Below, piece by piece: positions 36,394-49,938 of a stretch of DNA of 64,000 nucleotides. Every line of letters starts with the position of its first letter. Position 1 is the first letter of the stretch. A program made the position numbers and the translations under genes. The notes under the pieces were generated by a model. That model did not search any database and was not told the origin of the DNA. It worked only from the letters and a program-made list of their open reading frames with translations. The stretch is from the NCBI RefSeq assembly GCF_029168945.1, contig NC_083601.1, positions 17,326,160-17,390,159 of the forward strand. The letters run 5' to 3'. The DNA comes from Cannabis sativa (lineage: Eukaryota > Streptophyta > Magnoliopsida > Rosales > Cannabaceae).

Positions 36394-37406
36394 TAATGAC
36401 GACACAAATAATGCGAGTGCTTCACGAACGCCTCGCAATATTTTGATGATTATTGGAGGACCCCATGTCTCTAGAGATTCCAAGAAATCACAAGAGCAAT
36501 ATGCTAAGGAGGTAAAAGAGAAACCACTCGCCAACGTGAACAATCTAAGTGAGCGACCTAAAAAGCTTTTCAAGAAAGAATGCGACGGCATAACTTTCAT
36601 GGAAAGTGACGCCAGATGGGTTCATCACCCACACGTAGACGCACTTGTAATCGTCGCTAATATTGGAGGAGATAATGTCCACCGAATCCTACTGGACAAT
36701 GGGAGTTCAGTCAACCTTCTCAACTTCCAAGCTTTTAAGCAAATGGGATTAAAATAGAAGGATTTACGACCTATAGTCTGAAGTATCTACGGGTTCAATG
36801 GAGATACGATTGCACTGAAAGGAATGATTAAGCTACCAATCACCCTGGGAACAGCTTATGTCACTGCCAAATTGATGGCAGACTTTGCAGTCATTGATCA
36901 GTATTCGGCGTACAACGCAGTGATAGGTCACCCCATTTTGAAGAAGATGAAGATAGTAACCTCTATCTATCTTCTCACGATGAAATTCCCTACCCCCACG
37001 GGTGTAGGATTGGTGCAAGGAGTCCAATCGGATTCGAGAGAGTGTTATAATACGACACTAAAACTCGTAGAAAAGAAGAAGTCGGTAAATGTGATATATT
37101 TATTGGAAGCACCGCCTCCTCTACAAGAAGTTTTTAGAATTGAGGAGATACCGCATGTAGAAAAGCCCGATCTGGATCCAAGGATCCTCGATTATACCAA
37201 TAACGCACAAGCCGCGGAGGATACAATTAAGGTACCAATCGATTCTTTTAATCATAATAAAGTTTTGAAAATTAGTTCTGAACTAACCTTTCAACAACGA
37301 CAAAAGCTTGTCACTTTTCTCAAACAAAATTTAGATGTTTTCTCATGGAAACACTCCGACATGGTCGGAATATCACCGCAGGTCATGTGTCATCGATCGA
37401 ACATTA
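36386..37406 (+). pseudogene. Gypsy-D protease and pre-RT segment
   Basis: The protease active site is LLDNGSSVNLL (about 36695-36725), after GITFMESDARWVHHPHVDALV. After a stop at 36755 it continues IKLPITLGTAY and YNAVIGHPIL. Further on, DVFSWKHSDMVGISPQVMCHRSN is the usual lead-in to RT. Copia-C's LTR cuts it at 37407; RT proper resumes at 51264. Confidence 0.85.
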
Positions 37407-37966
37407 TGTTGAGTTTTGTGCCCTAAATAAAACCCATTTCAATATAATCATATTTACTAATTGATAAAGATCAGAAATCGCATTTTATGTTGCATGGTTC
37501 ACATGATTTATTTCATGATTATATTTAATGTATAAATTCTATTAAGTCCAGAACATATGTATTTGTTCATGATTATAATATTGTCAGCACAGTGGAATAT
37601 AATCATGATTATATGTTCAAAAGTTTAATTCCCTGATTTGTCAGTTCACTGGATTTAGACTGGCATGATAATCAGCGATAGTTATACTTACACCTTGGAT
37701 AAGTTTTATGTTCTTTACAGGGCATTGGCAAAGTTTACCAGTATAGGATGTATGGGGTATACATTGGAAGGGACCGATATTGAACTTGGATTAGATATGA
37801 TAAATTTACCGTAATATCTATTCAATTCAATATCACCTAGTTGATCATAGATCAAATGATCTTAATCCTGACGTGATTAGGTTCGATCTCAAGAGTTTTA
37901 TTCGTGTTCTTTGATTTGTTAGTTAAGCCTCCTTTTTGGTCAGGGTGATACGTACATTTTGGGAAC
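37407..37966 (+). repeat. Copia-C solo LTR, left part
   Basis: Begins TGTTGAGTTTTGTGCCC. The 5 bp before it are CATTA; the 5 bp after the other end (51260-51264) are CATTG, so one base of the duplication has mutated. One LTR without interior means the element was lost by LTR-LTR recombination. Copia-B then inserted here. Confidence 0.85.
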
Positions 37967-39851
37967 TGTTGGAAGTTATTTTACCAGGAACTTAGATCTA
38001 CTCACAAGTATGTTGATTTAACAACCTAAATATGAACTTCTAAAACGATATGAAATTAAACACATAAGAGTATCAGATATCTTACAGTGATTGTAGCGAA
38101 ATATATATGTCTCCTCCCACTCAGATCTCTAACCCTTGATTCCTTTCTGTAGCAGAGTATAATCAAGATCTGAGCCCGAAAGTCCTTCTTTGTTGTTTCC
38201 GAATTCTACACAGCCTTCCTCACTATGATTGAGGTATTACTTGATGTGTGTGGGCACTACTCTAGCACTCATACATTTCGAAACAGTGAAGGTATAGAGA
38301 GAGAGAGGGTGGCGGCTCAGAGAGAATTTTCTGAGAGAAAATTCTTTCAGAATAATGCTGTGAAAGGCTTGTACAGTTATATTAAACTCTGAAGCCTTTG
38401 CCTTCTATTTATAGAAGACCACCAAGGGCTATGATTGACATTTTGAACTGATAAAATCAAAGGGAAAAGGAAGGTAAAGGGGCCGGCCTAGGCAATGTGG
38501 AAACAAGGCTTGCCTCTTTTCCAACTTTCCTTTTCCTACACTTGATAGTTTCCCTTTTTGTGAAAAATTGCCAATTCCATTGTTCAACCATATTAATGAT
38601 AAATCTAATTATTTAATAATTAAAAATAATTATCAAATAATATATTATCATTTATTTTATTAATAATGAAACTAATTGAAGTTTCCTAATTAATAAATAT
38701 GCCCTTCAAAATCTCTATTTACTGTTTTGCCCTTAATAAGTGCTAAATTCTCAAACTGACAAGTCTATCTTGAGAATTTTTTTAATTGATTAATTAAAAT
38801 CAATTAAATGAGTCCTACAAGTAATATCATCTCAACTAGTGAGGGGACCATGGGTCTATATATCCGAGCTTCCAATAAGCAGATCTAGAATTTACCACTT
38901 AAATTCACTGACTTATTAATTCTTCGTTGAATCCACACATAGAACTCAGAATTGCACTCTCAGTATATAGAATGCTCTATATGTTCCACCATATAGACAC
39001 ATTATTAGTTATCCATTGTTATAATCCTAATGTGATCAATGATCCTCTATATGGATGATCTACACTGTAAAGGGACTTAAATTACCGTAACACCCTACAA
39101 TGTATTTTATCCTTAAAACACTTAACCCTGTATAAATGATATTTCAACTAAGTGAAATGAGTACTCAATCATTTATCTCGTTTGGTTAAGCTCGAAGGAA
39201 ATCACCCTTTGCTTACTATTCGCCAAATAGAAGCTATAGATTCCATATTTATGTTAGCGCTCCCACTCAATCGTACTACCGTGTTCCCAAAATGTATGTA
39301 TTGCCCAGACTAAAGTTTTAGGCTTAACTAACAAATCAAAGAACACGAATAACACTCTTGAAATTAAGCCTAACCATATCATGATTTAGATCATGTGATC
39401 TAGGATCAACTTCTGATATTGAATTGAATAGATGTTTACGATAAGTTTCAAAATCTAATTCAAAGTTCAATATCGGTCCATTCCAATGCATACTCCATGC
39501 ATCCAACCTGAGCTTTACTTTAACCTATGTTCTGGAAAGAACATAACATTTCTCCAAATGTAAGTAAACTCTGTTGTAGATTGTCATATCAGTGAAACCC
39601 AGTGTTCTGATAAATCTAGGAATACTTTATTCACATAGTCATGTTTATTTTCCACTGTGTTGACAACACAATAAACATGTTCAAGTATGTGAAAAGGGTT
39701 TGGATGAATTTATAAATCAAATAGACAAGCAATTGATTAAGTGAACCAAAACATACACAAGTGAATGAAAAATTACTTCTGTTACTTTATTGATATAGAA
39801 TAATCTGGATTACATTGAAACCGAGTTTTATTTAGGGCATAAAACCCAACA
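37967..39851 (-). repeat. Copia-B 3' LTR
   Basis: TGTTGGAAGTT to ACCCAACA, 1885 bp. TATA box at 38406-38413. The polypurine tract AAGTGGGAGTTTG lies at 39851-39863 on the minus strand. Confidence 0.93.
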
Positions 39852-39880
39852 AACTCCCACTTGCACTAATATAAAACAAA

Positions 39881-42800
39881 TCAGTACATTTCAATTAATC
39901 CTAAATTCTGACGGTGCTTTTCGAATGAAGTTACTGCCAAGACTTTGGTGAATGGATCAGCCAAGTTATCCTGCGTATCCACTTTCTCCACCAGTACATC
40001 CCCTCTTGCCACATATTCTCTGATAATATGATACTTTCTTTCTATGTGCTTACTTCTCTTGTGGCTCCGAGGTTCCTTACTGTTGGCTATAGCTCCAGTG
40101 TTATCACAAAGCAGGACTAGAGGCCTTTCCGTTCCAGGAACTACACCAAGACTGGTGAAGAACTTCCTAAGCCAGACAACCTCTTTAGCTGCTTCAGCCG
40201 CAGCTATGTATTCTGCCTCAATGGTAGAATCCGAAATCGAAGTTTGTTTAGCACTTCTCCAAACTACTGCTCCACCTCCAAGAGTAAACACCATCCCAGA
40301 TGTAGATTTCCTGTCTTCAAGACATCCCTGGAAATCTGAGTCTGTATAGCCTAAGAGATTCAAAGCACCACCCTTGTAGACTAATACATAATCTCTTGTA
40401 CTCTTTAAGTATTTCAAAATATACTTAACCGCGTTCCAATGTACCCTCCCTGGATTTGGTCGATACTCGCTCACGATTCCAACTGCATAGCAGATGTCAG
40501 GTCTAGTGCATAACATAGCATACATTAGACTTCCAACTGCAGAAGCATAAGGAATTTTGGCCATGTCTTCTATCTCTTGAGGATCAGTAGGACACTGTTC
40601 CTTAGATAGACGGATACCACGTCTAGAGGGCATGTTTGCCCCTTTGGTATTGGTCATGGAAAATCTCTCTAGAACTTTGTCAATGTAAGCTGTTTGAGAG
40701 AGAGCAAGGGATCTGTTCTTCCGGTTTCTGACAATCTGAATACCAAGAACATAGGCTGCCTCACCCAAGTCTTTCATGTCGAATTGAGTGTCAAGCCATT
40801 CCTTGATGTGAGTCATTTTCTTGACATTGTTACCAATGATCAAAATGTCATCAACATAAAGGACCAGGAATACTACTACTTGGTTTTCCTTGAGTTGGTA
40901 AACACAAGGTTCATCTTCATTCTGATGAAAGCCGTAGGTCTTGATGATCTCATCAAACCTTTTGTTCCATGAGCGAGAAGCTTGCTTAAGCCCATATATG
41001 GACCTATTTAACTTGCAAACTTTATTCTCCCCGCCTGTGAAGAACATAACCTTCTGGTTGCTCCATATAGATGGTTTCTTCAAGAAGCCCATTAAGAAAG
41101 GCTGTCTTGACATCCATTTGCCAGATTTCATAATCTAAAGCGGCAGCTATGGAGAGAAGAATTCGGATGGATTTGAGCATGGCAACAAGACTAAAAGTTT
41201 CCTCATAGTCCACACCTTCTCTTTGGGTATAACCCTTGGCGACCAGTCTAGCTTTGAAAGTTTCGACTTCGCCTCCAGCACCTCTTTTCTTCTTGTAGAC
41301 CCATTTACATCCAATTGGACGAAAATCTTCAGGTGGTTCTACATATTCCCAGACTTTGTTCTTTTTCATGGAATCCATTTCTGAATCCATACCGGCTGAC
41401 CATCGCTTCCATTGCGGACTTGCCATTGCCTGTTTATAGGTCAATGGGTCGTCATCAATACCGTCACCAACGACCATATTGATTTCACCATCCAAGCCAT
41501 AACGAGATGGTTTCGTTGAAACCCTCCCACTACGACGAGGAGCAGTGACTTTCTGAACAGGAGCTTTATTAGTAGTCTTCTCAGTTGCTACAACTGAGAG
41601 AGTGGGATGTTCCTCTTCTTGAGTAGAAGAAGATGGTACATTTGAAGGAACAGTATCTGTGAGCATTTCCTCTAATACAATTTCACTTTTCGGTTTGTTG
41701 TCTTTCATATAGTTCTCTTCAAGGAAAGTAGCATTTGTAGAGACAAACACTTTGTTATCCTTGTGACTATAGAATAGTCCACCCCTAGTCTCTTTAGAAT
41801 TTCCGACAAACATGCAAACCTCAGTTCGCGATTCCAGTTTGCTTTCTTTCTTTCTTAAGACGTGAGCAGGGCACCCCCAAATCCTATAATGGCGCAAACT
41901 AGGTGTGCGACCATTCCATAGTTCGACAGGTGTCTTAGGGACTGCTTTAGATGGAACAACATTTAAAATGTCGTTTGCCATTTGAATAGCATATCCCCAG
42001 AAGGACGTAGATAGAGTTGAGTAACTCAGCATAGACCTAACCATTTCTAAGAGAGTGCGATTTCTTCTTTCTGCAACTCCATTCTGCTGTGGAGTGCTAG
42101 GGGCAGTATATTGGGATTCAATTCCAAGTTCAATTAAATGATCTTTGAACTGCATATCCATATATTCTCCACCCCTATCAGTTCGCAAGATCTTTAATGT
42201 TTTACCTAATTGGTTTTGAGCCAAAGCATGAAATTCCTGAAACTTTTCAAACGTTTCAGATTTCTTTTGCATTAGGTAAAGAAAACTATATCTAGAGAAA
42301 TCGTCAATGAAAGTGACGAAATACTCATAACCTCCTTCCGGCTTTTACATTCAGCGGTCCGCAAACATCTGAATGTACTAACCCTAGGGGTTCTTTGGCA
42401 CGCTCTCCCTTTGCAGAGAAAGAACGTTTGGTCATTTTTCCTTCTAGGCAAGACTCGCAGACTGACAGTTCTCCTAAGACGACATTTTTCAATGGACCGT
42501 CTTTGGTTAGCCTATTGAGTCTATCAAAGCCTATATGACCTAAACGTAAATGCCATAGATAAGTTTGATCATCATTATCAATCTCTTTTCTCTTAAGGCT
42601 TCTAGGTCTAGCTACATTGAAAAGTTCAGTATTTAGTGAGATTTGAGTATCAGGTCTTAAAACATAAAGCCCTCGTTCCATGTTTGCAACACATATATGA
42701 AATCCATTACGAGAAATTGAACAATTTGAACTCGAAAAATTCAATATATAAAATTGTGTACGTAAACATGAAACACTAATCAAGTTTCTACTAAAATTAG

Positions 42801-43520
42801 GAATATATAAAACATTCTCTCAAAGTAAAAACTTCTTAGAATTAAACTTGATTCGGCCGTTCCTCTTGCTTTAACCGATACCAACTCGCCATTTCCAACT
42901 TTAAGCTTTAACTCATCCGGGTGAAGATTCTCCCAAGTTTCAAGCAGCTGTAATGAAGAACATACATGGTTAGTAGATCCAGAATCAACAATCCAGGAGG
43001 ATTTGTCGTTCTCTAAAACACATGATTCAAATACAAAAGCATCACCTTCGTTTGAATTGTCTAGAAGCCTGGGACATTGTTCTTCTTTATGTCCCTTTCC
43101 ATTACAATTCGCACATAGAACATGATGTCTGACATTTGTACTTGAAGAAGCAGCTTTGTTGGAGCCCTCATGCTTAATCTTCTTCCTCTGATTAAAGCTT
43201 GCAATGCTAGCAGGTCTCATTGCAATCAGATCCCGCTCATGGGCCCTCAACTCAGACTCGAGTTTGTCCATGTCGGAGGAGTTAGGATTGTTCAATAAGT
43301 AATATAGAACAAAACTGTTATACTCCTGAGGAAGACTATAAAGTATGAGTTTTACCCATTGTTCCTTTGATAAATCAATTCCTAGTAGATTTGCCTTTTG
43401 GAATTTCAGATTCATCAACAATAGGTGCGAGTTAATGCAACTACCAGGATGCATTTTCACACTATTGAGTTCTTTTGCAAAGATACTAACTAGGAGTGGA
43501 TCGGGATGAGGGTTATTCAT
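39881..43520 (-). pseudogene. Copia-B gag-pol
   Basis: The gag start is best at ATG 43520 (MNNPHPDPLLVSIF), after an acceptor-like TTGTAG. Zinc knuckle CANCNGKGHKEEQC, protease IVDSGSTNHVC, integrase HLRLGHIGF with an intact CESC, FIDDFSRY, RTDRGGEYMD and NGVAERRN, RT LYVDDILII, RNase H YTDSDFQ, DSTIEAEY and a C-terminal GLIEMY. All catalytic motifs seen are intact. The lesions are three short frame breaks: between protease and integrase (about 42790-42850), one extra base near 42345, and one extra base near 41035 in RT. Nearly the whole length otherwise reads through. Confidence 0.92.
42948..43045 (-). other. Candidate facultative intron over Copia-B protease
   Basis: Donor-like GAAG/GTGATG and acceptor-like TTCTTCATTACAG/CT, 98 nt. 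Splicing would end Gag after Ala-Ala at TGA. Position and outcome match Copia-A and Copia-D. Confidence 0.45.
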
Positions 43521-43670
43521 ATTGGCACTACAACATATCAATAAACAGAAGTAAGATTTTGGTTCTATAAATTCATACACAGGTTCAGAAAACAAACAAT
43601 CACTTATGTTATAAAAATACTAAATCTAACATAGTTTATTTTCCAAGGTTTCCAACGAACTGATACAGTG

Positions 43671-43970
43671 TCCCGTTTAGGCGAGAGTCAAAGCATCATC
43701 CATTGAATAGAGTTGTCAATTCATCTAAAATGTCAAACATTCTAGCAACCTTTTATTCGATCAAGATTGGAATTCAGCGTTGTCCCGTTTAGGCGAGAGT
43801 CAAGGCAATTCTATCTTATGAGCTTCTACCATTGTTTCGCATTCTTATAAGTCTTACATAGTCGCCACCATTAGGGTGGTCATGAACCATATAAATAAAC
43901 CTATAAGAATACTTATCTTTCGAGATTAAACGGCGCTAACTTGCTAATGAACGTTCCTCCATTAGGGAGG
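43671..43970 (-). promoter_or_regulatory. Array of four CTAA-loop hairpins in Copia-B leader
   Basis: CCTCC-CTAAT-GGAGG (43956-43970), CACC-CTAAT-GGTG (43866-43878, extendable to 5 bp), and TCTCG-CCTAAA-CGGGA at 43783-43798 and 43671-43686, all in element sense. Order and spacing are as in Copia-A. Confidence 0.55.
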
Positions 43971-44660
43971 ATTACTCACTAAAACAATAGCTATGTAAAA
44001 CCAACAATGGAGATCGAATTTCTCTTTGATTAAAGCTCATTATTTAAACATGTATTTTGTCTAATCATTTATATTCCATATCTCAATGATGAAATATTAC
44101 AAATTAAAGTAAAAACTTTAATTAAATTTCAAAAATGGAATAGTTTTGAAAAATATCTTATTTAAGTTGTTTAGAAGATCTAAATACCCAACTTAAAATA
44201 TTCTTCAAAACAATGACTTAATTAAATATTACCAATTAAGTAGTAACCACTTAATTTAGAAGATATTCCATTTTAAGTTCCCATATTTAGAAAATATCAA
44301 CTTAAAAAATATCTAAAGAATCTTAATAACCAATTGCCAAAATTCCTCAACTTAATTTATAATAGGAAACTCAAAAATATTCAAATCTAAGTTGATTTGA
44401 TCGATTTAATTAAATCTCAACTTAAATAGGAATATTTAATGAGATTATAAAATTAAGATTCAGAAAGAATTTATATGGTTATAATTCCATATTTAATTAA
44501 AACAAGAAAAATACATATAGCTTTCCAGAATATGACTATTCAAACTATGTTTTTCTTAAATTAATTTCAAGGAACAATGAAATTAATTATGTTGCTAATC
44601 AATCTTTTATTAGGTCAAACTAATATAATTAACCTATCACAGTTATCCAAATCAGGCAAA

Positions 44661-44754
44661 TGGGCCTTCACAATTGGGGTTGTTCATGTGAGGGGGAGCT
44701 AGGTCCAGTATGTCGCACCCACTTCAAAGGCTCCCAACTCTCACACAAGGCCCA
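44661..44754 (-). promoter_or_regulatory. Conserved 94-nt structured block, Copia-B leader
   Basis: TGGGCCTT...AAGGCCCA outer and TGTGAG...CTCACA inner stems are retained. The innermost stem keeps pairing through a G-T change. Same length as in Copia-A and -D. Confidence 0.6.
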
Positions 44755-45750
44755 AAAGAGAGGAATTTAACCTTACAATGAATAACTGTTATTAATTGAA
44801 TAGGCTCACAACTAAATGAGCCTAAATAAAATCTATCAGTTATGATATCTTATTTAGCAACAACCACCTATATGTATCTATAATAGATTTTAAACATATA
44901 GGCTCACACAGGCATACACATTTGGATGGATCCTATCATGTTGCTAGGTCATACACAGATGAAAGAAGTTTGTAAAAATTACCTGTTACAAATTATTTAC
45001 TTGATCTATCGTCAATTGAACCTTTGGTTAAAATTAGATCAATTGATCTATCATCAAGTTAACCAAGGCAATTTAGATCAAGCAATAATAGGTTTTAGAA
45101 AACTTACAAACAATCTAAAACACATACTCCTGCAACAAGGTTAGATTTGGATAGTTGGATGTAGGATTTATTTAATTTTAATCATTTATTTCGAAAAATA
45201 AAAATAAAATTAAACCTACCTTTTTTGAAAAAATTAGGTTTTGGGTAACCTAAATGTCATTTCAAGATAAATTGCTAACTTTCCTTTTAAATTTCATGTT
45301 ATTTAATAAATTAAATAATAAAATAGAAAATGGTAAATACATACCCTTTTCTTGTTTTACAATTTAATTTAATTAAAAAAATAACAAAATTTAAAAGTTA
45401 ACAAAAATATCTTATTTCCTCTTTTAAAATTATCATGATTATTGTGATTTTATTTTAATTAAGGTCAAGTTACCAAAAAAAATTAATATCTGACCTTAAA
45501 AAAAATAAAATAATCAAATTTTAAAGGAAATAAGAAAAAGGTAAGCAAAACTTGATTTTTTCCTATTTTCAAAATCAAATTATACTAATATCTAAAATTA
45601 ATTTTAAAAATTAAAATTAATTTATTTCTGATAATTAGATTTGAAATTTGAAAAACAAAAATCAATATACAAAACTACACAAAAAATCAGAATTTAATTC
45701 CATGAAATAGCATGAAAAATCGAAAAAATTGGAAAATTGGATGAACTGTA

Positions 45751-45778
45751 CGGATGGCACGCTGTGCATGGCCATCCG
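45751..45778 (-). promoter_or_regulatory. Covarying hairpin near the Copia-B primer site
   Basis: CGGATGGC pairs with GCCATCCG. Compared with Copia-A, a C-G pair is T-A and a G-C pair is C-G. In element sense the inner stem is ATGC with GCGT (one G-T wobble) around ACA. It lies 345 nt from the primer site (346 in Copia-A). Confidence 0.6.
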
Positions 45779-46122
45779 CGCGCGGATCTGGGTGCATGAC
45801 CGAGAGATCACGGCGCAGGGAGGCTGCAAGCAGCCATTCCGCGCGCGTGATCATGTTGCTCGTCACCCCGATTTTTCCAATTTTCAAAAATTCATAACTA
45901 ATTCAAATTAAATCGAAATCGAGTTCTGTAAAAAAGTAAATTGCTTAGAATTTTCCAAACTATCCAAAAAAAATAATTACAGAATAAAAACAGTAACCAT
46001 TTTTCCCAGAATTAACAAACAACATTCAAACATCAATATGACACTCAAAGCAACATAATACCATCCAAAAAACAAGCAAATCGTTTTAAGTCCAAATTTC
46101 TTGCAAGCAAATCAATTACCAT

Positions 46123-46135
46123 GGCTCTGGTGCCA
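46123..46135 (-). promoter_or_regulatory. Copia-B primer-binding site
   Basis: TGGCACCAGAGCC on the minus strand, similar to the tRNA-iMet site TGGTATCAGAGCC, 2 bp from the LTR. Confidence 0.8.
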
Positions 46136-46137
46136 GT

Positions 46138-49100
46138 TGTTGGAAGTTATTTTACCAGGAACTTAGATCTACTCACAAGTATGTTGATTTAACAACCTAA
46201 ATATGAACTTCTAAAACGATATGAAATTAAACACATAAGAGCATCAAAAATCTTACAGTGATTGCAGCGGAATATATATGTCTCCTCCCACTCAGATCTC
46301 TAACCCTTGATTCCTTTCTGTAGCAGAGTATAATCAAGATCTGAGCCCGAAAGTCCTTCTTTGTTGTTTCTGAATTCTACACAGCCTTCCTCACTATGAT
46401 TGAGGTATTACTTGATGTGTGTGGGCACTACTCTAGCACTCATACATTTCAAAACAGTGAAGGTATAGAGAGAGAGAGGGTGGCGGCTCAGAGAGAATTT
46501 TCTGAGAGAAAATTCTTTCAGAATAATGCTGTGAAAGGCTTGTACAGTTATATTAAACTCGGAAGCCTTTGCCTTCTATTTATAGAATACCACCAAGGGC
46601 TATGATTGACATTTTGAACTGAGAAAATCAAAGGGAAAAGGAAGGTAAAGGGGCCGGCCTAGGCAATGTGGAAACAAGGCTTGCCTCTTTTCCAACTTTC
46701 CTTTTCCTACACTTGATAGTTTCCCTTTTTGTGAAAAATTACCAATTCCATTGTTCAACCATATTAATGATAAATCTAATTATTTAATAATTAAAAATAA
46801 TTATCAAATAATATATTATCATTTATTTTATTAATAATGAAACTAATTGAAGTTTCCTAATTAATAAATATGCCCTTCAAAATCTCTATTTACTGTTTTG
46901 CCCTTAATAAATGCTAAATTCTCAAACTGACAAGTCTATCTTGAGAATTTTTTAATTGATTAATTAAAATCAATTAAATGAGTCCTACAAGTAATATCAT
47001 CTCAAATAGTGAGGGGACCATGGGTCTATATATCCGAGCTTCCAATAAGCAGATCTAGAATTTACCACTTAAATTCACTAACTTATTAATTCTTCGTTGA
47101 ATCCACACATAGAACTCAGAATTGCACTCTCAGTATATAGAATGCTCTATATGTTCCACCATATAGACACATTATTAGTTATCCATTGTTATAATCCTAA
47201 TGTGATCAATGATCCTCTATATGGATGATCTACACTGTAAAGGGACTTAAATTACCGTAACACCCTACAATGTATTTTATCCTTAAAACACTTAACCCTG
47301 TATAAATGATATTTCAACTAAGTGAAATGAGTACTCAATCATTTATCTCGTTTGGTTAAGCTCGAAGGAAATCACCCTTTGCTTACTATTCGCCAGATAG
47401 AAGCTATAGATTCCATATTTATGTTAGCGCTCCCACTCAATCGTGCTACCGTGTTCCCAAAATGTATGTATTGCCCAGACTAAAGTTTTAGGCTTAACTA
47501 ACAAATCAAAGAACACGAATAACACTCTTGAAATTAAGCCTAACCATATCAGGATTTAGATCATGTGATCTAGGATCAACTTCTGATATTGAATTGAATA
47601 GATGTTTACGGTAAGTTTCAAAATCTAATTCAAAGTTCAATATCGGTCCATTCCAATGCATACTCCATGCATCCAACCTGAGCTTTACTTTAACCTATGT
47701 TCTGGAAAGAACATAACATTTCTCCAAATGTAAGTAAACTCTGTTGTAGATTGTCATATCAGTGAAACCCAGTGTTCTGATACATCTAGGAATACTTTAT
47801 TCACATAGTCATGTTTATTTTCCACTGTGTTGACAACACAATAAACATGTCCATGTTGGGAATTATTTTACCAGGATCTTAGATCTACTCACAAGTATGT
47901 TTATTAACATCCTAAATATGAACTTTCTAAAACGATAAAATAAACACATATAAAGTTAAGAAAACCTTACATTGATGCAGCGGAATAAATGTCTCCTTCC
48001 ACTCAGATCTCTAACCCTTGATTCCTTTCTGTAGCAGAGTATAATCAAGATCTGAGCCCGAATCTCCTTCTTCTTCAAGCTTTGATCCTTCACAGTCTTC
48101 CAATCTATGATTGAGTTACTGCTTGCTGTGTGTGGGCACTTACTCTTTCACTAGGGTCACGAAAAAGATGAAGGAAAAGAGGGAGAGAGGTTTCGGCCAA
48201 GGTAGAGAGTGAGGAAGGCTCAGTTTTCTGAAGAGAGAAATTTCTGTCAGAAAGGCTTATTGAAAACTTGTGTTTTGACTGAGCCATCACTTTCTATTTA
48301 TAGGCAACTTACTAGGTTTAAGTTTAGAATTATTTGGCATTAAAATAATGAAAATAATAATTTGAAAAAGCCTTATAAGTGGCCGGCCATAGGTGTTGTA
48401 ATGGGCCCCACTTAATTTTGCAATTTTATCAAATTTTATCTCTATTTTCTCAAAAATGCCAATTTTCCAATTCTAACCTTTTAAATGCCAAAACTAATTA
48501 TTTAATAATTAAAATACATTATTAAATAATATTGTCATTTAATTTAATTATTAATTAGACATATAAAGTCTATTAATAAATAAATAAACCTAGAAAACTC
48601 TTTTCCTTACAATTTCACCCCTGCTTAGTGAAAATTCATAAAATCAGACATAGTCTAACTTTAGAATTATAATTGATCAATCACGAATCAATTAATGAGT
48701 CTTACAAGCAGAATGTTCTCAACTAGAATGGGGACCATGGATCTATATGCTGAGCTTCCAATAAGTGAACCAAATTTACCAAGTAAATTCCTACTTATTA
48801 ATTCTTCGTTGAATCCACTCTTAGAACTTAGAATTGCACTCTCAGACTTATATAGAGCATATTTTATGTTTCACGATACCAATATACTATCTCATTTAAC
48901 CATTGTTATAATCTTATTGTGATTTAAAGATCCTCTATATAGATGATTTACATCGAGATGGGATTTCTTTACCGTTCTCACCCCTCAATGTATTTTGCCC
49001 CTTAAAACACTTAGCTACCTGTAAATGGTGTTTAGTGATCTAATAATTAGTCAGTTAAACAAGAGCTCATCCATTTACTTCTATTTGCTAAGCTCGAAGG

Positions 49101-49938
49101 GAATCATCACTTAACTTCTATACACCAGTAGAAGCTATAGATTCCATATTTATGTTTAGCACTCCCACTCAATCATACTATCATGTTCCCAAAATATACG
49201 TATCACCCTGACCCAAAAGTAGGCTTAACTAATAAATCAAAGAACATGAATAGCACTCCTGAATTGAGCCCAAGCATATCAGGATTTAGATTCTTTTCAA
49301 TCTTAAGATCAACTACTGATATTGACTTGGAAAGATATGTATAACGGTAAGTTTGTAATATCTTAACTTAGTTGCAATATCGGTCCAGTCCAATGTATAC
49401 TCCATACATTCGAAACTAGTATACTTTACTAATGTCCTGGAAAGAACATAACACTTACTCCAAGTGTAAGTACACATCATCGCTGATAATCACATTAGTG
49501 TAAATCCAATAACACTGATGAAACAGGGACCAAAAATTTTGATTCATATGATCACAATCACATTCCACTGTGTTGACGATACTGTAATTGTGAATAAACA
49601 TATGATCTGGATTTAACTGATTTTGTGTGTATGAATGTAATAAACATATTAAACATATTAAACCATTAGCATGTAAAATTCATGCAAACATCAATCACTT
49701 CAAATTTCTTATATTGATAACTAATCAGATTGTAAAGAGTTTTATTTAGGGCATAAAACCTAACAGTCCAAGTATGTGAAAAGGTTTTGGATGAATTTAT
49801 AAATCAAATAGACAAGCAATTGATTAAGTGAACCAAAACATACACAAGTGAATGAAAAATTACTTCTGTTACTTTATTGATATAGAATAATCTGGATTAC
49901 ATTGAAACAGAGTTTTATTTAGGGCATAAAACCCAACA
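46138..49938 (-). repeat. Copia-B 5' LTR (split by a solo LTR)
   Basis: Without the insert the LTR is 1884 bp, matching the 1885-bp 3' LTR. TATA box at 46577-46584. The insertion duplicated GTCCA (47849-47853 and 49766-49770); the 3' LTR has GTTCA at the undisturbed site near 39679. Confidence 0.93.
47854..49765 (-). repeat. Solo copia LTR (D-type) nested in Copia-B 5' LTR
   Basis: TGTTGGGAATTATTTTACC to CCTAACA, 1912 bp, perfect GTCCA duplication, no interior. On the minus strand it matches the Copia-D LTRs closely (length 1909). TATA box at 48295-48302. A full D-type element must have inserted and recombined to a single LTR. Confidence 0.9.

Larger units (their letters stand above)
43528..44982 (-). 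other. Candidate leader intron of Copia-B
   Basis: Donor CAG/GTAATT (44982) and acceptor TTGATATGTTGTAG (43528), 8 nt before the gag ATG. AT-rich. It includes the hairpin array 43671-43970 and the 94-nt block. Confidence 0.45.
37967..49938 (-). mobile_element. Copia-B: complete Ty1/copia element with a solo LTR nested in its 5' LTR
   Basis: LTRs 37967-39851 and 46138-49938 (the latter holding the solo LTR 47854-49765), target duplication GGAAC at 37962-37966 and 49939-49943, primer site, leader, gag and pol on the minus strand. It lies inside the Copia-C LTR. Its LTRs are nearly identical by eye, so insertion is recent. Frameshifts at about 41035, 42345 and 42790-42850 inactivate it. Confidence 0.93.
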
